A DNA stretch of 64,000 nucleotides from Rhynchosporium graminicola. Lineage: Eukaryota > Ascomycota > Leotiomycetes > Helotiales > Ploettnerulaceae. The notes beneath the pieces were generated by a model, which saw nothing but the letters and a program-made list of their open reading frames with translations, was not told the origin of the DNA and ran no database searches. Position 1 is the first letter of the stretch, and every line of letters begins with the position of its first letter. This document shows, in pieces, positions 37,443 to 50,267 of this stretch. Position numbers and translations under genes: made by a program. The stretch is taken from positions 124,001 to 188,000 of the forward strand of contig FJUW01000021.1 in the NCBI GenBank assembly GCA_900074885.1, in the 5' to 3' direction.

Positions 37443-38333
37443 TCACCTCTGCATCATACTCAACACAGACTCCGCCTTCGAGCTTCCTGAGCTCCCCGTA
37501 TTCACAGAGGACGTCCTCTTTCTACTTGGTGAAACTTGGCGGAAATACCCCGCACCCTCACCCAATCCGCCGCTTACAGTGCCAGCTCCCGCTGTCGTGG
37601 TCATTCCACCGGGCGAAGTCCTCGTCCGCGAAGTATTCATCATAAACAAGGCTTCGGGACTGTAACTTCTCTCTACCCTCTTCTTTCCTCCCATCCCCCC
37701 TCCTGACCCACCAGCCATCACACTTCCTGCCGTCAAACTCCGATGATGTTTCCTCACATGTTGCTCAGCCGGCAACTCAAGCCTCGAGTTAATTCTCGTC
37801 CACAAACCCTCAGCGCCTTCATTATCCGACCCATCACCATCACCAGTATCTTTCTCGATGCGCCAGCCACCTACGCCTTCGTAATCTCTGTTTGGTCCGA
37901 GGCTTTGATTCAAACCCATCCCGGAGTTTATAATCGTACCATTTTCCCCGGATATTGGCGTGATTGATCCCGTAGCTGAGAGCGTGCTACTTCCACTTCC
38001 TCTTCTCTTCCTCCTCCTCGCACCCATGCCACCAGCATTCACAGCGCTCCATGTATGTCCACTATTTCGATACAGAGAGGGACTCGTCGGACTCGTAGTT
38101 GAAGGTGAATGGGAACTGGCTTGTGAGAAAGAGGGTGGTAGAGTGAGTGATTGCGGACCGAGGATCCAGTATGGTATTATAGTGAGTGCGAGTTCGATGT
38201 AAACAACTAGGACGCGGAGGAAGAGGAGCGAAAATGCGAGGATTGTGGTTAGGGATGCGAAGAGAAAGATAGGGAGGGTTGTGAGGAAGAGGAAGGGGAG
38301 AATGAGGGTGTAAAGGGGGGAGAGTATAGCCAT
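37443..38333 (-). CDS. Serine/glycine-rich membrane protein, unknown function
   Basis: Single exon, 296 residues from ATG 38333. The first 58 residues are strongly hydrophobic and form two likely membrane helices (about 3-28 and 30-58, for example FLFASLTTILAFSLLFL). The rest is disordered: Ser/Thr/Pro-rich, with a basic cluster ARRRKRRGS near 105, a Gly-rich run and a C-terminal basic/Ser segment. The arrangement suggests a small anchored protein with a long cytosolic tail carrying many candidate phosphosites. I do not recognise the family. A TATATATA stretch lies about 45 bp upstream of the start on this strand (38377-38387). Confidence 0.72.
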   Translation of the reverse strand: MAILSPLYTLILPFLFLTTLPIFLFASLTTILAFSLLFLRVLVVYIELALTIIPYWILGPQSLTLPPSFSQASSHSPSTTSPTSPSLYRNSGHTWSAVNAGGMGARRRKRRGSGSSTLSATGSITPISGENGTIINSGMGLNQSLGPNRDYEGVGGWRIEKDTGDGDGSDNEGAEGLWTRINSRLELPAEQHVRKHHRSLTAGSVMAGGSGGGMGGKKRVERSYSPEALFMMNTSRTRTSPGGMTTTAGAGTVSGGLGEGAGYFRQVSPSRKRTSSVNTGSSGSSKAESVLSMMQR

Positions 38334-38728
38334 TCTCTCACTGATGATCGAGAATTGATAACAATTTGAGGGAGCTTCTATATATATAGTCGTGGCTATG
38401 GCCGTAATATAAACATGATTTTGAACAGGCAGATTGTGATGGAGAATGCGAGGGAAGAGAAGTTGAGTTCAGACGCTAATGGAATTCACGATATGGCATG
38501 TGATAGCGGCGGGAAGTGTGGAGAAGCTGGAGAAGATCGGGCAAGGATCTTCCCTTCCCTGGTGTGATCGCCTGCTAAACTCTTTTAGTCTCCAATGTTC
38601 GGCCAGACCTTCTCAAGATCATCACTTCTACTTTATACAGTATTTATACAGAGGGAACGAAACATTACCAATCATATAAATGTCACTTCGTAATTATCTT
38701 CCACTGTTCGGGCCCGATATTTCTAAAA
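38334..38728. promoter_or_regulatory. Divergent promoter of the membrane-protein and TatD genes
   Basis: 395 bp between the two start codons. It holds a CTATATATATAG palindrome at 38376-38387 that could serve as a TATA box for the minus-strand gene. Confidence 0.45.
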
Positions 38729-39877
38729 ATGGCATCCGGATCTCCTGAACAAGCTTTTCCTTGGCATATAGGCGTCTATGATGCTCATTGCCACCCTACG
38801 GACATCATGGGTCTTGTACCTTCAATACCGAAAATCAAGGCTCGAGTAGTGACAGTTATGGCAACTAGAGCGGATGATCAGGAACTTGTTGCTCAGGTAG
38901 CAGATAAATACGGACTTACATCTCCGCCGGACTTGAGCAAGGCCAAGGGCCAGGAGTGTTTAGTTCCTTGTTTTGGATGGCATCCTTGGTTCTCATACCA
39001 GATGTACGATGATACAAAGGAAGGCCTTCCAAATTCTGACTCAGAGGAATTCAAATCTCAACACTATAAGTCTGTTTTAACACCGAAACCAGAAGACACT
39101 GTCTTCTTGCAATCTCTTCCACACCCTCGTTCTCTTAAGCAATATCTCGAACAAACAAGGACATATCTTGAGAAGTATCCATTCGCACTAATTGGCGAAG
39201 TCGGACTCGACAAACAAGTCCGCATCCCAGGACCATGGACAGAAGAACTCTCCGCATCAAGAGACAAAAGCCTAACTCCAGGTACAAGAGAAGGACGACC
39301 ACTATCCCCGTATCGAGTCAACATGACGCATCAAAAAGCCATCCTGACAGCACAGCTCAAACTGGCGTGGGAAATGCAACGCGCAGTATCTGTACACGGC
39401 GTTCAAGCTCACGGCGTTCTTTTTGAGACCCTACAAGAATCCTGGAAAGGTTATGGAAAGGAAAAAATCAGCAATAGAGCTCGTAGGAGATTTCAGAAGG
39501 AGAAAGCTTCATCAGCTTCATCAGCCATGGAAGACGCCCAACAGACTGAAGAAAGACTGCCGTTAAGAATATGTCTACATTCGTACTCTGGGAGCCCAGA
39601 TCAGTTGAAGCAGTATTTCCAGAAGAGCTCGCCGGCGGATGTGTATGTATCGTTCTCCGAGGCGATCAATTTGTCGGATACAGAGAAGGCGGATCAGGTT
39701 ATTATGGTGGTGCCTGATAACAGAATTCTGGTTGAGAGTGATCTGCACACAGCGGGTGAAGTTATGGATGATAGGTTAGAGGCTGTTTGTAGATATATAT
39801 GTCAGTTAAAAGGATGGGGGTTAGAGGATGGTGTGAAGAGGTTAGGAGATAATTGGTTGAGGTTTGTGTTCCCGTGA
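38729..39877 (+). CDS. TatD-family metal-dependent hydrolase (Scn1/Cut9-interacting-like)
   Basis: Single exon, 382 residues. The TIM-barrel amidohydrolase pattern is visible: YDAHCHPTD near the start (metal-binding His-x-His), [18 protein letters not shown] (the conserved Glu), [26 protein letters not shown] and [11 protein letters not shown], ending with [10 protein letters not shown] (catalytic Asp). Length and inserts resemble the fungal branch that includes fission-yeast Scn1, a Cut9-interacting protein, rather than short bacterial TatD DNases. Nuclease activity is a family expectation. An acidic/basic low-complexity insert lies around residues 245-270. Confidence 0.85.
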   Translation: MASGSPEQAFPWHIGVYDAHCHPTDIMGLVPSIPKIKARVVTVMATRADDQELVAQVADKYGLTSPPDLSKAKGQECLVPCFGWHPWFSYQMYDDTKEGLPNSDSEEFKSQHYKSVLTPKPEDTVFLQSLPHPRSLKQYLEQTRTYLEKYPFALIGEVGLDKQVRIPGPWTEELSASRDKSLTPGTREGRPLSPYRVNMTHQKAILTAQLKLAWEMQRAVSVHGVQAHGVLFETLQESWKGYGKEKISNRARRRFQKEKASSASSAMEDAQQTEERLPLRICLHSYSGSPDQLKQYFQKSSPADVYVSFSEAINLSDTEKADQVIMVVPDNRILVESDLHTAGEVMDDRLEAVCRYICQLKGWGLEDGVKRLGDNWLRFVFP

Positions 39878-41718
39878 TTCGGTGCTGTACGGCAGTATTG
39901 GCTCTCGGTGCGCCGCCATCATGTCCCTATGATCAGGGTTGGGAAGGCTTTCCTCCCCGATAGTATTGAGGCTTCGAACGAGCAAAATATCCTTCGGCAC
40001 CGAATTGTTTCCACTATCAGACAGTGTGCCATGCGCCACCGTCGAATCACTCAAGAATCACCTAACCAGCTTGCCTGCTTTCGAGTCAGGTACAATCGCG
40101 AGAAGCAGGAGATTACATTGGGGACACCAGCTGACGAGACGCCACTATGGCTGAAACAAAATCGAGGAACTCCAGCTGACAGATCGAACATCGAACATAA
40201 AACCCGGTGGGATCAATTTAACTTGAAAAATGTCCCCTAAATCATGCTTACCTGCTCTTTATCATGTTGAAGACAAATAGTTCCGCTTTTACCATATTCT
40301 ACTCTTCTGGTTTATCGTTTGGCGTTTCATATCGCATTGCTCCATTGGGTATCGTTTCTGTCGTCCTAATGCTGGTGATGAGATTATCTGGTTCCATTCG
40401 TCTAATTCGGTCTCAATCTCATTCTTCCTTCTCCACTTTTTCGTGAATTAGCTGAAACGTCTGTTCATATCTTAACTCAAGCGGTATGAAGTAATCTGAA
40501 AGTTTTCAGCGGCTGTGTCTACCTTCATTGCTCAAACGTATTGTGTCATATTCACATATTCTCGTGAAATCAATCTGAACCCCGAGCTTGTATCATGCGT
40601 CCCAGTGGCCTCAGTAGCCTTTGTCGAAACCAATGCAAATACCTTGATTGAAAATATAATGGCACGATTTAGGTGAAGTACCTTCCGGAAAACTTCGTAT
40701 TGCTCATGTGCGAATTTTAAGTGCCTTTGATAAACATGGCGTGAAAGAGCAAGGGTTTTCGGGGGCTAGTGAATACGCATATGTATTTCTCCATTTCAGT
40801 TTTCCGCGGCCTAGTTTCTTCGTACACCATCGCAGAACCAGGCATATAAAAGGTGCGGAGCCAGGAAGTTCCAGAAGCAGCGACTTTATGCATAGCATTA
40901 TCAGGTATGGAGATGGGCCAATTAGTGTGGCAGTATCTTCTTGTAGAGAAGCAGTAGAGGTAATTTGGACATTGAGGAGCTGTGCTTTCTTGGGAGGGTT
41001 GTATAAGCTGACGAGAATCTCAAGTTTGGGGACTTAAGTGATTACAACTTACCAAAGATTATCATGAGTTATTTCACTGCCAACATTGCAGCTTGCTATC
41101 ACTCATGAAACTATGTGAGGAGTGAGAACCATCCAAATCCAGTGAAGCTCCTGGAGGGCTTATCCTATTCAAGTCAAACAGCGTAATCGTATATTTGTAA
41201 TTCATACAGCAAAATGTATCTCGCCTTGCTCTTTTACATCCTTTCTCAAGTGTGATCGTATCTTTGACATACTGATGCTACCACATGTACTCCTCGGAGC
41301 CCTGAAAAAGATAAGTCTAATGTAGTGAGCGCCATACATGGTTTCTGTTGGATTGTCGCTTTCCGGACCTGCTCCCAATGCTGCTTGAATCGGACGTATT
41401 CACTATATCTTCTCTACGCCTGCAGCCGCATGGAAAAACTCTATCAATGACACTTATCGACGAGGCTGCAGGTCATTAGCGCTACAGTTGCGGCAGGACG
41501 CTCGCTTAATCTAAGATAAATACTCCCTCCTCGTCGTCGACTTCTTCCACCACCATCATTCTTCGACACTACCTCCACCTTCTTCATCATCCACCTCGCT
41601 CTCCCATTATCAATCAACAACAACCTTCTCCAGCACATCCATCCACGCAACAACACTCCATCCACTCCTCAAACCTCAAAACAAATCTCGAACAGGTCAA
41701 CAAATCACCACCCTTGAG
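39878..41718. other. Long spacer, no supported gene
   Basis: Open frames at 39908-40240, 40264-40446 and 40708-41037 are short and without motifs. The last 170 bases before 41719 are CA/CT-rich leader sequence. Confidence 0.45.
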
Positions 41719-44162
41719 ATGTCGTCGACCGACGACCCCAAACTCAAGTCTCCCCCCTTACGCTCCGTCGAGAAAGAGAGCAGCGCGTTCTCGACTATCG
41801 ATAACGGCGCACCCAAAAAGAAAGTCGTCGAAGTCACTAAAGCCAAGGCTAATACTATCCCACATAATACGCGCAGTAGCCTCAAGGTCGAGATAAAGCA
41901 GAATCTTAATACAGAGTCAGAGGCTAGCACGATCGTCCCTCGCAGCTCGAACGAACTCTCGAACCCTGCTAGTAGAGGATCTCCACCTGCCGAGGAGAAT
42001 TACAAAGGTTTTCGTCCGCCGATTAATGATGCCAAAGGGTATTATGCTAATGGTAAGTCTTCTTTGTCTTTTGCAAGCTTCTTTTGAGTACTTCGATTCA
42101 AGTTCTCGAAAATTTACGCTTATTTCTCAATTGTTCTCCATCATCCTTCAATGTCACCTACATGTCTGCGACGTGTAGATACTTATCTGAAGAGCTATAG
42201 CGTATACATGTCTTATGGATCATAATACCAAGCAAATGTTTCCTACTATCTAATTTTCCTCTTATCCCTAAGTCTTATGGTATTTCTCTTCTTATAGGAC
42301 TATCAATGTCTTAGAACAATTTCATGACATTAGATTATCAATTGAAAGGAAGCTACAGAGCCTTAGAACTTAGCGTTGCTTTCGAATCGATAGCAATATT
42401 CGAAGTCACAAAAGACAATCAAGACATTGCTAATTACTTAATAGCACGCCGTCAAGTCTATGGTAGTTCCTCCCCGCCTCAGCCAAGTCGCAGCCCTGCC
42501 TATGGCTCATCCTCTCCATCATACGTACCAAGATCTCGAACTGTTCGTCGTGATTTGTTCCATGGTTACAGTCGCGGCCGAGAAGACAATACTCCTGAGC
42601 CTCGCCGCGCGGTAGGTGGCTATACAGGCTTGGAGGACGACGACGAAATGGATATTGACGACGAGCTTCCACCTCCCAGAAACTTCCCAGTTCCCCGAAA
42701 TAAGACCCTGAATGTCGGCTCTTCTTCACCAGCACCCGCTGCTCCGCGGGGTCGGACTACTCAACGCACAAGTGTTCGTGGCAGAGGCAAGTTTCCATCG
42801 TCAGATCCTCATGTTGGTTTCGATCATGATATGGATTCATACTATACCGAGGACAATCGATCTGACTATGGTGGGAGCGAGGAACTCAACTATAGACAAA
42901 AATCAACAACCCTCAGAAACCTTCGGGAGTCTCGAAACGAGGAAGTTGCCACCAATCATGATAGATATATCAATCGTGTTGATGATGAGAGATCTAGCCA
43001 ACGTCCTCGGATTGAAGATGATCCTGACTTCCGTCATCCAAGTATTACTGACTATGGTAACGGGAAGCGCCGTCGTCAAATCCAGGCTCCATTCCGTCGT
43101 GCCACCGAAGACACCGAGACTGATAACGAGAGCTGTAAGTGCCGCACTTCCAAATTGAAGAACTTGCTAATAGTTTGCAGCCATATTTGTCCCAGAAAGA
43201 ACGCGTCTACCAGACTCACCGAGCTTTCAAACCACTCCTGCCAGTTCAGACTTCGGCACTCCACGCCCACTTTTCTCCCACGATACCTTCATCTCCGCAC
43301 CACCCACTCGATCCACCCCTTCTAGCAACAAGAGACGCAAGGTCACAGACGAGAGTCCACGATCGAGATTTAATAATCCTGGAGCTGGCCTCGACCCCTC
43401 CAGGTATTCTGGCGATCCAAATCTCAACTGGGGCTTGAATCAAGATCCCCCGTCCGTTCCCCAAAGTAGCGTTTCGGAAGCAGCTCTTCTAAAGCGTGGT
43501 CTCACCCGTGGTACGTAATCTTTCAAGTTTATCATGTACTCTTTCTTCCAACGTCCCGTGATTGTCTTGACCCATGTATATCTCAATCGGGATCCTCGTT
43601 GTTTGGTTTCCCCCAATGTCACAAGATTCTTTGGGGACATGTATATTTCAACCGCTCCAATGCCGACAAGCAAACCCTACAACATTAATTTTCTTGCCAA
43701 TTGTCGCTAATCTCATTGTGTACAGGTGCCAAGGAAAAGGTGTGCAAGCGTGGCTATGGCGCCAACGACCCCGAGAACGTCAATATAGTCAATATGAAAG
43801 AAGACGGCATGGCATTCTCCGAAATTGTCGATCAACTTAATGAAGTACGAGTCGCCAATGGCCGGAACCCCTCTCTGAGTGTGTGCGGCGTTACGAGTCG
43901 ATACAATCGTACTGCGCCTCTTCTGTTTGCCGCGGAAGGTAGGCAGTTCATTCCCTTGAGCAAGAGAGGTAAGAATGATCTTCTGTCCGATGGACCGGTG
44001 GGGGAGAAGCCTGTTTGGGACGATGATTTGGATCTGGTACTTGCACAGGTTGCGAAGGATATCGATAAGGAGAAGTGGGGACGGGTTGCGAAGGAATTCA
44101 ATCGACGTACAGGAAAGACTATCAGTGCTGCTGCGGCGGCGCTTAGACATACGATTTTGTGA
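41719..44162 (+). CDS. Nuclear protein with disordered body and SANT/Myb-like C-terminus, unknown
   Basis: Four exons (41719-42052, 42445-43134, 43181-43510, 43726-44162) join in phase to 596 residues. The first 460 or so residues are disordered: Ser/Pro-rich, with RG-rich and acidic patches (GLEDDDEMDIDDELPPP, RGRTTQRTSVRGRGK) and a bipartite basic signal SNKRRKV. The C-terminal 140 residues form an ordered region. GYGANDPENVNIVNMKEDG resembles a helix-turn-helix segment, and WDDDLDLVLAQVAKDIDKEKW with GRVAKEFNRRTGK resembles a SANT/Myb-like repeat. A chromatin or DNA-binding role is inferred. Intron 1 is long (392 nt) and its acceptor at 42444 was chosen because it keeps phase and has a GCTAAT branch site. 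Confidence 0.72.
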
Positions 44163-45758
44163 GGACATTACTTGGCGATTGCATTCTACATTTATTGGAC
44201 CTTTGGCGCCTGATTTCTCTTGCTGCTTTGGGTCCTGTACTGGTAGTATAGGACTGATGGATCACTGCCTGGATTTGGTTCGTTGGTTTCTTCTATCGAG
44301 CAATATGCATGATTTTTCATGTCAAGGGAGAATTTCATAATATAAATGGTTTGCGAGCGATATTTAAGACTCGGAACCCTGTATTTTCCCATCTTTTATT
44401 CCTGTTGTGACGTGATTGCTTTCTGGAACAAATCCTCTTGAAGTAAAGTCACAAAACGAAATTCTAGGACTTTACTGCATTATTACCTTAATATCACGAG
44501 CCTCTTCAATGACTTTGATTTGAAGTCAAAATCAATGTCATGAAACAATTTCCAGGCACTTTATGTTTATAGTAAATTCACGATAGAATTTCAGAACTTG
44601 ACTTTACTTGACCTTTGTCCTCATGTCATGAGATTTCCGTATGACTTTGACTTAAATATGAATGAAAGTCACGAGACGATTCGTGGATTCTACTTAACTT
44701 CTATTAATATCGCGGAATAATTCTAGGACTTAAGTTGATTCTTACCATAATATTGCGAGCTTCTTTCTAGCACTTTCATGCGAAGATGGTGTATCGACTT
44801 CGCCCAGGGTGCCACTTTTCTCTGGCACGGATAGACCCTCTTTTATCGCTATCAGAAAGGGGATAGCTGATTACAGTGGATTTTCTTTTTTCTTTTCTTC
44901 TTTGTATCAGAAAATAGAAGTACTCAATCGATTATATGACTCTACTAGGTCTCTTTCAAGTCATAGTCTTCTTCAGTGTTGCGATATCACTGTGAAAATC
45001 GAGTATAATTTTGATATCCTTTCGTGATTTTCATTCGATCTTACAGAGAGGAGTCGAATCCGCCTTGTTCAGCTTCTTTAGTCAACCCCTTCTGGTATCG
45101 GTTGCCTCCATGCTTCCTCCTACCTACAAAGGGTAAGTAAATAAAGTCGCTTAACCCCTCCTGCACTTCCCCTGGTTCCATCCGGCTCGATCTGACATGC
45201 GGCCTTGGCGATCTACCTAGCATCGCGTGATTCCTGGATCCATGTCAATTGCATCATCAAGTCGCGTCAACGCGTAGAATGCTGGGTTAGCACTTTACGC
45301 GTCAAGATCGCCGGGTCATTTCTGTTTACTACTTGCACGACATCACTTCCGCAAGCAACGCAATTGACACTGTACTGCTGAGTTGGATTGTTTTTGGTCT
45401 GAGCTGTACCGGTCGACAACTGAGGACATTGAAAATTGAAGGTTTGCAGCGTGGAATTTTGGCTGGAAGAATTTGCCACCAAAAAAGAAATTCTTGAGAC
45501 GCTTGCGGCATCACAGCTTTTGGAGTGGATAGACTTGTAAGTACTTCCAACACGAGTTTGAGGTTTGCATGTATTCCTTAGATTGATTGTTGGTGGGAAG
45601 TAGATCTTGGTGTCTGCTGCACTCTTTGCTCATCAATTGAGCTCGAATTGAACCCTCAGTTGGCGGGCATACATTACGCCCAAAACAAGGACCATACACG
45701 ATATCCAGAAGGCACAGCTCGAAGACCTCGACATTCCTAAATTCTCCAAACAACAGTC
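44163..45758. other. Spacer with degenerate repeats
   Basis: Holds the repeat family at 44449-44786 (listed separately) and the promoter of the SNF2 gene. Frames at 44809-45027 and 45267-45753 are unsupported. Confidence 0.45.
44449..44786. repeat. Degenerate repeat copies of about 60-100 bp
   Basis: CTAGGACTTTACTGCATTAT (44464 on) through ATATCACGAGCCTC to TTTGATTTGAAG aligns with CTAGGACTTAAGTTGATTCT (44724 on) through ATATTGCGAGCTTC to TTTCATGCGAAG. A third, weaker copy starts AGTCACGAGACGA near 44668 and matches AGTCACAAAACGA near 44449. Differences are mostly transitions. Confidence 0.55.
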
Positions 45759-48519
45759 ATGGTCCGCCGCTCCAAAGCCAGCATCACCTCCTCGAGCCCA
45801 GCAACGCGCGATTTGAGTACTCCTCCCTCCTCGCCCCCCGAAAATTCGCCCATCATGGACGTCGATTCCGAACTCGACCAAGACTTTCTCAACGACGAAG
45901 AAAAAGCCATTCACGCCGAGAACGAAAAAGCGCGCCTGGCTAACGAGCAAGCTGAACTCAGAGCCTTCAACAAACGCGGACGCAAGAAAGCACCCATCAA
46001 AGACCGTGAAGCCAAAGCGCAAGAACTCGCCGAGCTGCTGAACAAATGCGAACAATTCACTGGTATCCTGAAGAAGAGTTCGAAGAGCTTGGGGCAGGTG
46101 GGAAGAGATTTTGAGGGCAACATGCTGGGAGGCCAGAATATCGAGATGAGTGAGCAGCCGGGGAACATTGTTAATGGAACGTTGAGACCTTATCAGCTGG
46201 AGGGTTTGACGTGGATGTATGATATTGCGTTTCAGTCCATGTCTGGGATTTTAGCCGATGAGATGGGCTTGGGGAAGACGATTCAGACGATATCTCTAGT
46301 TGCGAAGTTGAGGGAGAGTGATTACAAAGGCCCGTTCTTGATCGTCGCGCCGATGTCCACGCTTTCGAATTGGGATGAGGAGTTTGAGAAGTGGTTACCT
46401 AGTGTTCCGGTGGTGAAGTATCATGGCGCTCCTGCGCATAGACAGGAGATTTTCAAAAAGAGGATACAGAAGAACTATTCGGAAGAGGTGCTTAGTTTTG
46501 ATGTTGATGGAAAGACGGTGAAAAGGAGGGAGGGCAGGGTAACGGATAATTTTCCGGTGGTCTTGACGACGCCTGAGATCATTATGAGGGATGCTAAGGA
46601 CCTTATAAAAATACGCTGGGGTATCATCTTCATTGTCAGTAGATACAAACTCGTCAACTCGTGTCGGTACTGACCCGATTGGCAGGATGAAGGACATCGT
46701 TTGAAGAATTCGGAATCGAAATTATTCCGTATCCTCCAACCATTTCACTCATACAGCCGATTCTTGATCACTGGAACTCCGCTGCAGAACGACCTGAAAG
46801 AGCTTTGGTCCCTTCTCCATTTCCTCCTGCCAACCGTTTTTACTGAGTGGGAGCTTTTCGAAGCATATTTCGATTTCAGTGATCTTCGAGATGAGAAGAC
46901 CACAGAAGGTTTTCTTCAGGAGAAGAAGACACATGAGATGATTTCCAAGATTCAGCAGATACTGCAGCCTTTGTTACTGCGACGAATCAAGGCAGATGTA
47001 GAGCATCTTTTGCCGAAGAAGAGAGAGTATATCTTATACGCGCCGATGACTCAGGAACAGACGGAACTTTGTGATGTGATTAGTGATGAAACGAGAGATA
47101 CGAGAGAATTTCTTGAAGAGAAAGTGGCGGAGAGGTTGAGAGCAAACACTTCATTATCTTGCGCAAAAACTACAGAGACTACCAAGGCAAAGCCAAGCAA
47201 ACTCCTCGAAGTTCCGAAGAAAGAAAAATCAGAATCAGAAGAAGAAGAAGAAGTTCTACTAGCTTCACTTGCAGTTCGAAAGAAGCCCCGTGGGCGACCA
47301 CCCAAGTCAGCACCTAAGAACGCGTTCGAGCAGTTGATGAGGGGAGGTATTGAGGGCAAGAGAAAGCGAGGATCGGATGATGGTACTTCATCACTAGCCT
47401 CTAAATCGTCTAAGTCGAGTCGGCATTCTACACCGGCATCTACTCGTAGCCGAAAAGGCAGGATGCCGAAAACCTACTCCGAAGCTCTTTCTGATGAGGA
47501 AGACGCTCTCAGTGATGATGAATTTGAAGAAAAGCTTGCTCATGAAATGGCCAAAAAAGACGACACACCTGAAGATGATCTCACCCCCGAAGAGACAGAG
47601 ACGGCGAGGATACGAGAAGCTGCAAGTAAGTGTCTCTAATCTCCCTTCTTGAAGATACCCTCTAATACCTCTCCTCACAGAAAAAGAAATGTCAACAAAG
47701 AAACTCGGCAACCCGCTCATGCAACTACGCCTCGCGTGTAACTCTCCACATAATTTCTATAACGCCTGGCCCGACACCCTCGCCGTAGACGAAACTCTCG
47801 TAACCGCCTCCGGCAAAATGCTCCTCCTCGACCGGCTCCTCAAGTCGCTTTTTTCCCGAGGGCACAAAGTCCTCATTTTCTCACAATTCAAAACGCAACT
47901 CGACTTGATTCAAGACTATGCTCAAGAATTGCGTGAATGGATAGTATGTCGGATCGACGGCTCGGTGAGCCAAGAGGAGAGACAGCGACAGATTAAGGAA
48001 TTCAATGAAAGTCCGGAGTGCAAGTTATTTTTGTTAAGTACCCGAGCGGGAGGCCAGGGAATAAATTTGGCGAGTGCGGATTCGGTGATCCTCTTTGATA
48101 GTGATTGGAATCCACAACAAGATCTTCAAGCACAAGATCGCGCTCATCGAATCGGACAGAAAAGCCCAGTCATCATCTACCGTCTGGCGACCAAAAACAC
48201 AGTCGAAGAAGCCCTACTCCTAAATGCGGACGCCAAACGCAGATTAGAGAAGTTGGTTATCAAGAAAGCGGATTTGAAATCCAAGAGCAGAAAGCTGGGG
48301 GAGGAAGTCATGACGAAAGAGGCGCTGAGGAAGCTGTTGAGCAAGGATGGAGAGGTTTTCGTTTATAAAGATGGAGATGAGCTTTTGAGTGAGGCGGATC
48401 TGGACGTGCTTACGGATAGAAGTCCAGAGGCTTATACGAAGGCTGAGAAGGGTCTGGGTGACAAGGAGGCATTCAAGATTGTAGAGACTAAGGCTGGGGG
48501 GTTGACATTGTTAGGGTAG
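45759..48519 (+). CDS. SNF2-family ATP-dependent chromatin remodeler, LSH/HELLS/MUS-30 type
   Basis: Nuclear DNA translocase related to mammalian HELLS, plant DDM1 and Neurospora MUS-30. Three exons (45759-46634, 46686-47625, 47681-48519) give 884 residues. Helicase lobe 1 has [12 protein letters not shown], Walker A DEMGLGKT (167-174) and the DEGH box (293-296), which spans the first intron junction and so supports the join, followed by [14 protein letters not shown]. Lobe 2 has [23 protein letters not shown] and [10 protein letters not shown] charged insert of about 170 residues between the lobes contains an acidic run and the AT-hook-like KKPRGRPPK (about 490-498). Members act in DNA methylation or genome stability; the role here is not determined by sequence. 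Confidence 0.9.
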
Positions 48520-50267
48520 GTGGCGAACAGGTATAACTGGGTATCTAGGATCGACTTGATGGGTTGATCCGACGCTCCAGTTCGTTCTCATGCTTGGTAT
48601 ACTTGTCATTTGGTGTTATTGAATGAGTTTTCAGAGCACTACTGTATTTCAAAATTATAAATCAAGGTGTGAAGCTGAGTAGATGATGTAGATCATCTAT
48701 TGAACTTGTGTTCGATCAGCAGCAACGCCTCTGTCTCCTTCCATGCAATATGTAGCTTCGCAACCCTCGTACGTGCAAATACGTAGATTGTGTTTCCTAT
48801 CTTCCCTCGTAGTGTTTCGTTTTTCATTTACCTCTACTAGGATTATTGTAATATTCCCACCATAACAGTACTGTTACAAATTTTTTCCGTCCGGGAGATG
48901 AGCCGAGGCGTGCTTACCACAGCCTTTGGAAGGGGACAAGGACGTGCTAACACTGCTAAGTGTGTGATATATGTACATATAAAAATATGTAAGATATGTC
49001 CAAATATTTTCTTAACGTAATCTTATTCAAGTAGTAGCAAGTACCCCACGTAGCGGCCTTGGTCGACTTTTCTCCACTACACCTTTCCACTTGCTTCTTT
49101 GTGACTTTCTACGTGTTGTATACCAAGTATTCGAAACCTTTCCCTCGATGGCTTTCCCTCTGTAATCTTTGTCGAATTTGACGTGAGTCAATAACGGTCT
49201 AAGATGGCCTCTGGGACAGTGTTCTCGGGCTCTGTGCTCGAAGAAGGAGGTTGTAAAAAGGATTTCGGCGTATTTATAGATTCTAGATAATCGAAGAGAC
49301 CGGCCATTCCTGGGCTCTGCATTTCCTAGATCTGAGGCGTTCGCCTGACGTTTGATCGTATCGCGAAACTAGAAGTTAACGTTGCAAAAGCCTCGATCGT
49401 ACGCTCAGTCCTTCAATTTCATATAATTTTTCGTCACATAAAGGTTGATCTAATCCAAATATTCGTTTTCCCCGACGAATGTTAGCAGAAGTCAAAGATT
49501 CAAAAAGTCAAGGCAAATAGCTGTAAAGTAGCACTTTCGAGCAAAGTGGAGTGGTTTCTTCTCCGCTAGCACTGAATGGAGGCGAAAATTCGATTTCGCG
49601 CATCCTAAAGATTATGAGGTATTTACTTGGATGCTTATATACACCATTTTGAGACTGAATGGTCAAGTTAGAATGCGTTCAAGTATCGAGTTCTCTGACT
49701 TAACAATCCGGACGATATTGTTCTCCAACTGAAATATTCATAGTGTTATTTCTTTAGTAAATACAGTAAAATTCTACAGGAAGGCTTCTGATATTTAGGA
49801 CGACCGATTAAATTTGTAGTTTCAAGATCTTCAATTCCCAGTCGCTCAAAGTTCGATTGAATACATTAGATCTATCGCTCTTGTACCTCATTTGAGTCAT
49901 TTTATGAGTTCCAAATTATGATTTCAAATTCCAGACGATAACCAGTTCAACTAAACCCAAGACATGACTTACTTTACCACCCAGTTTCCCTGATTCCAAT
50001 CTGACTTCTAAAGCCCCAAAATTCGACAAGACTGTGTAGAATCTTTATCTTTGCCGATCAATTAAGATTCCCATAACCCCAAAACGCCAAAAGCTTCAAC
50101 CAAAGTGTAAAACACAAACTCCTATGCCGCGAAGATTGACACCCTCCATTCTACCAAGTGCGAGGTAAGACGCTAGTCCCTGATGTGCTATATCTAGTCT
50201 CCGAATTTTCAACCTTATCAAAGCCAAAACCAGACACTCTTCCTTTATCAGGACTTTCAACACCTAT
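48520..50267. other. AT-rich spacer of 1.7 kb, no gene seen
   Basis: No open frame of note on either strand and no repeat recognised. Confidence 0.5.
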
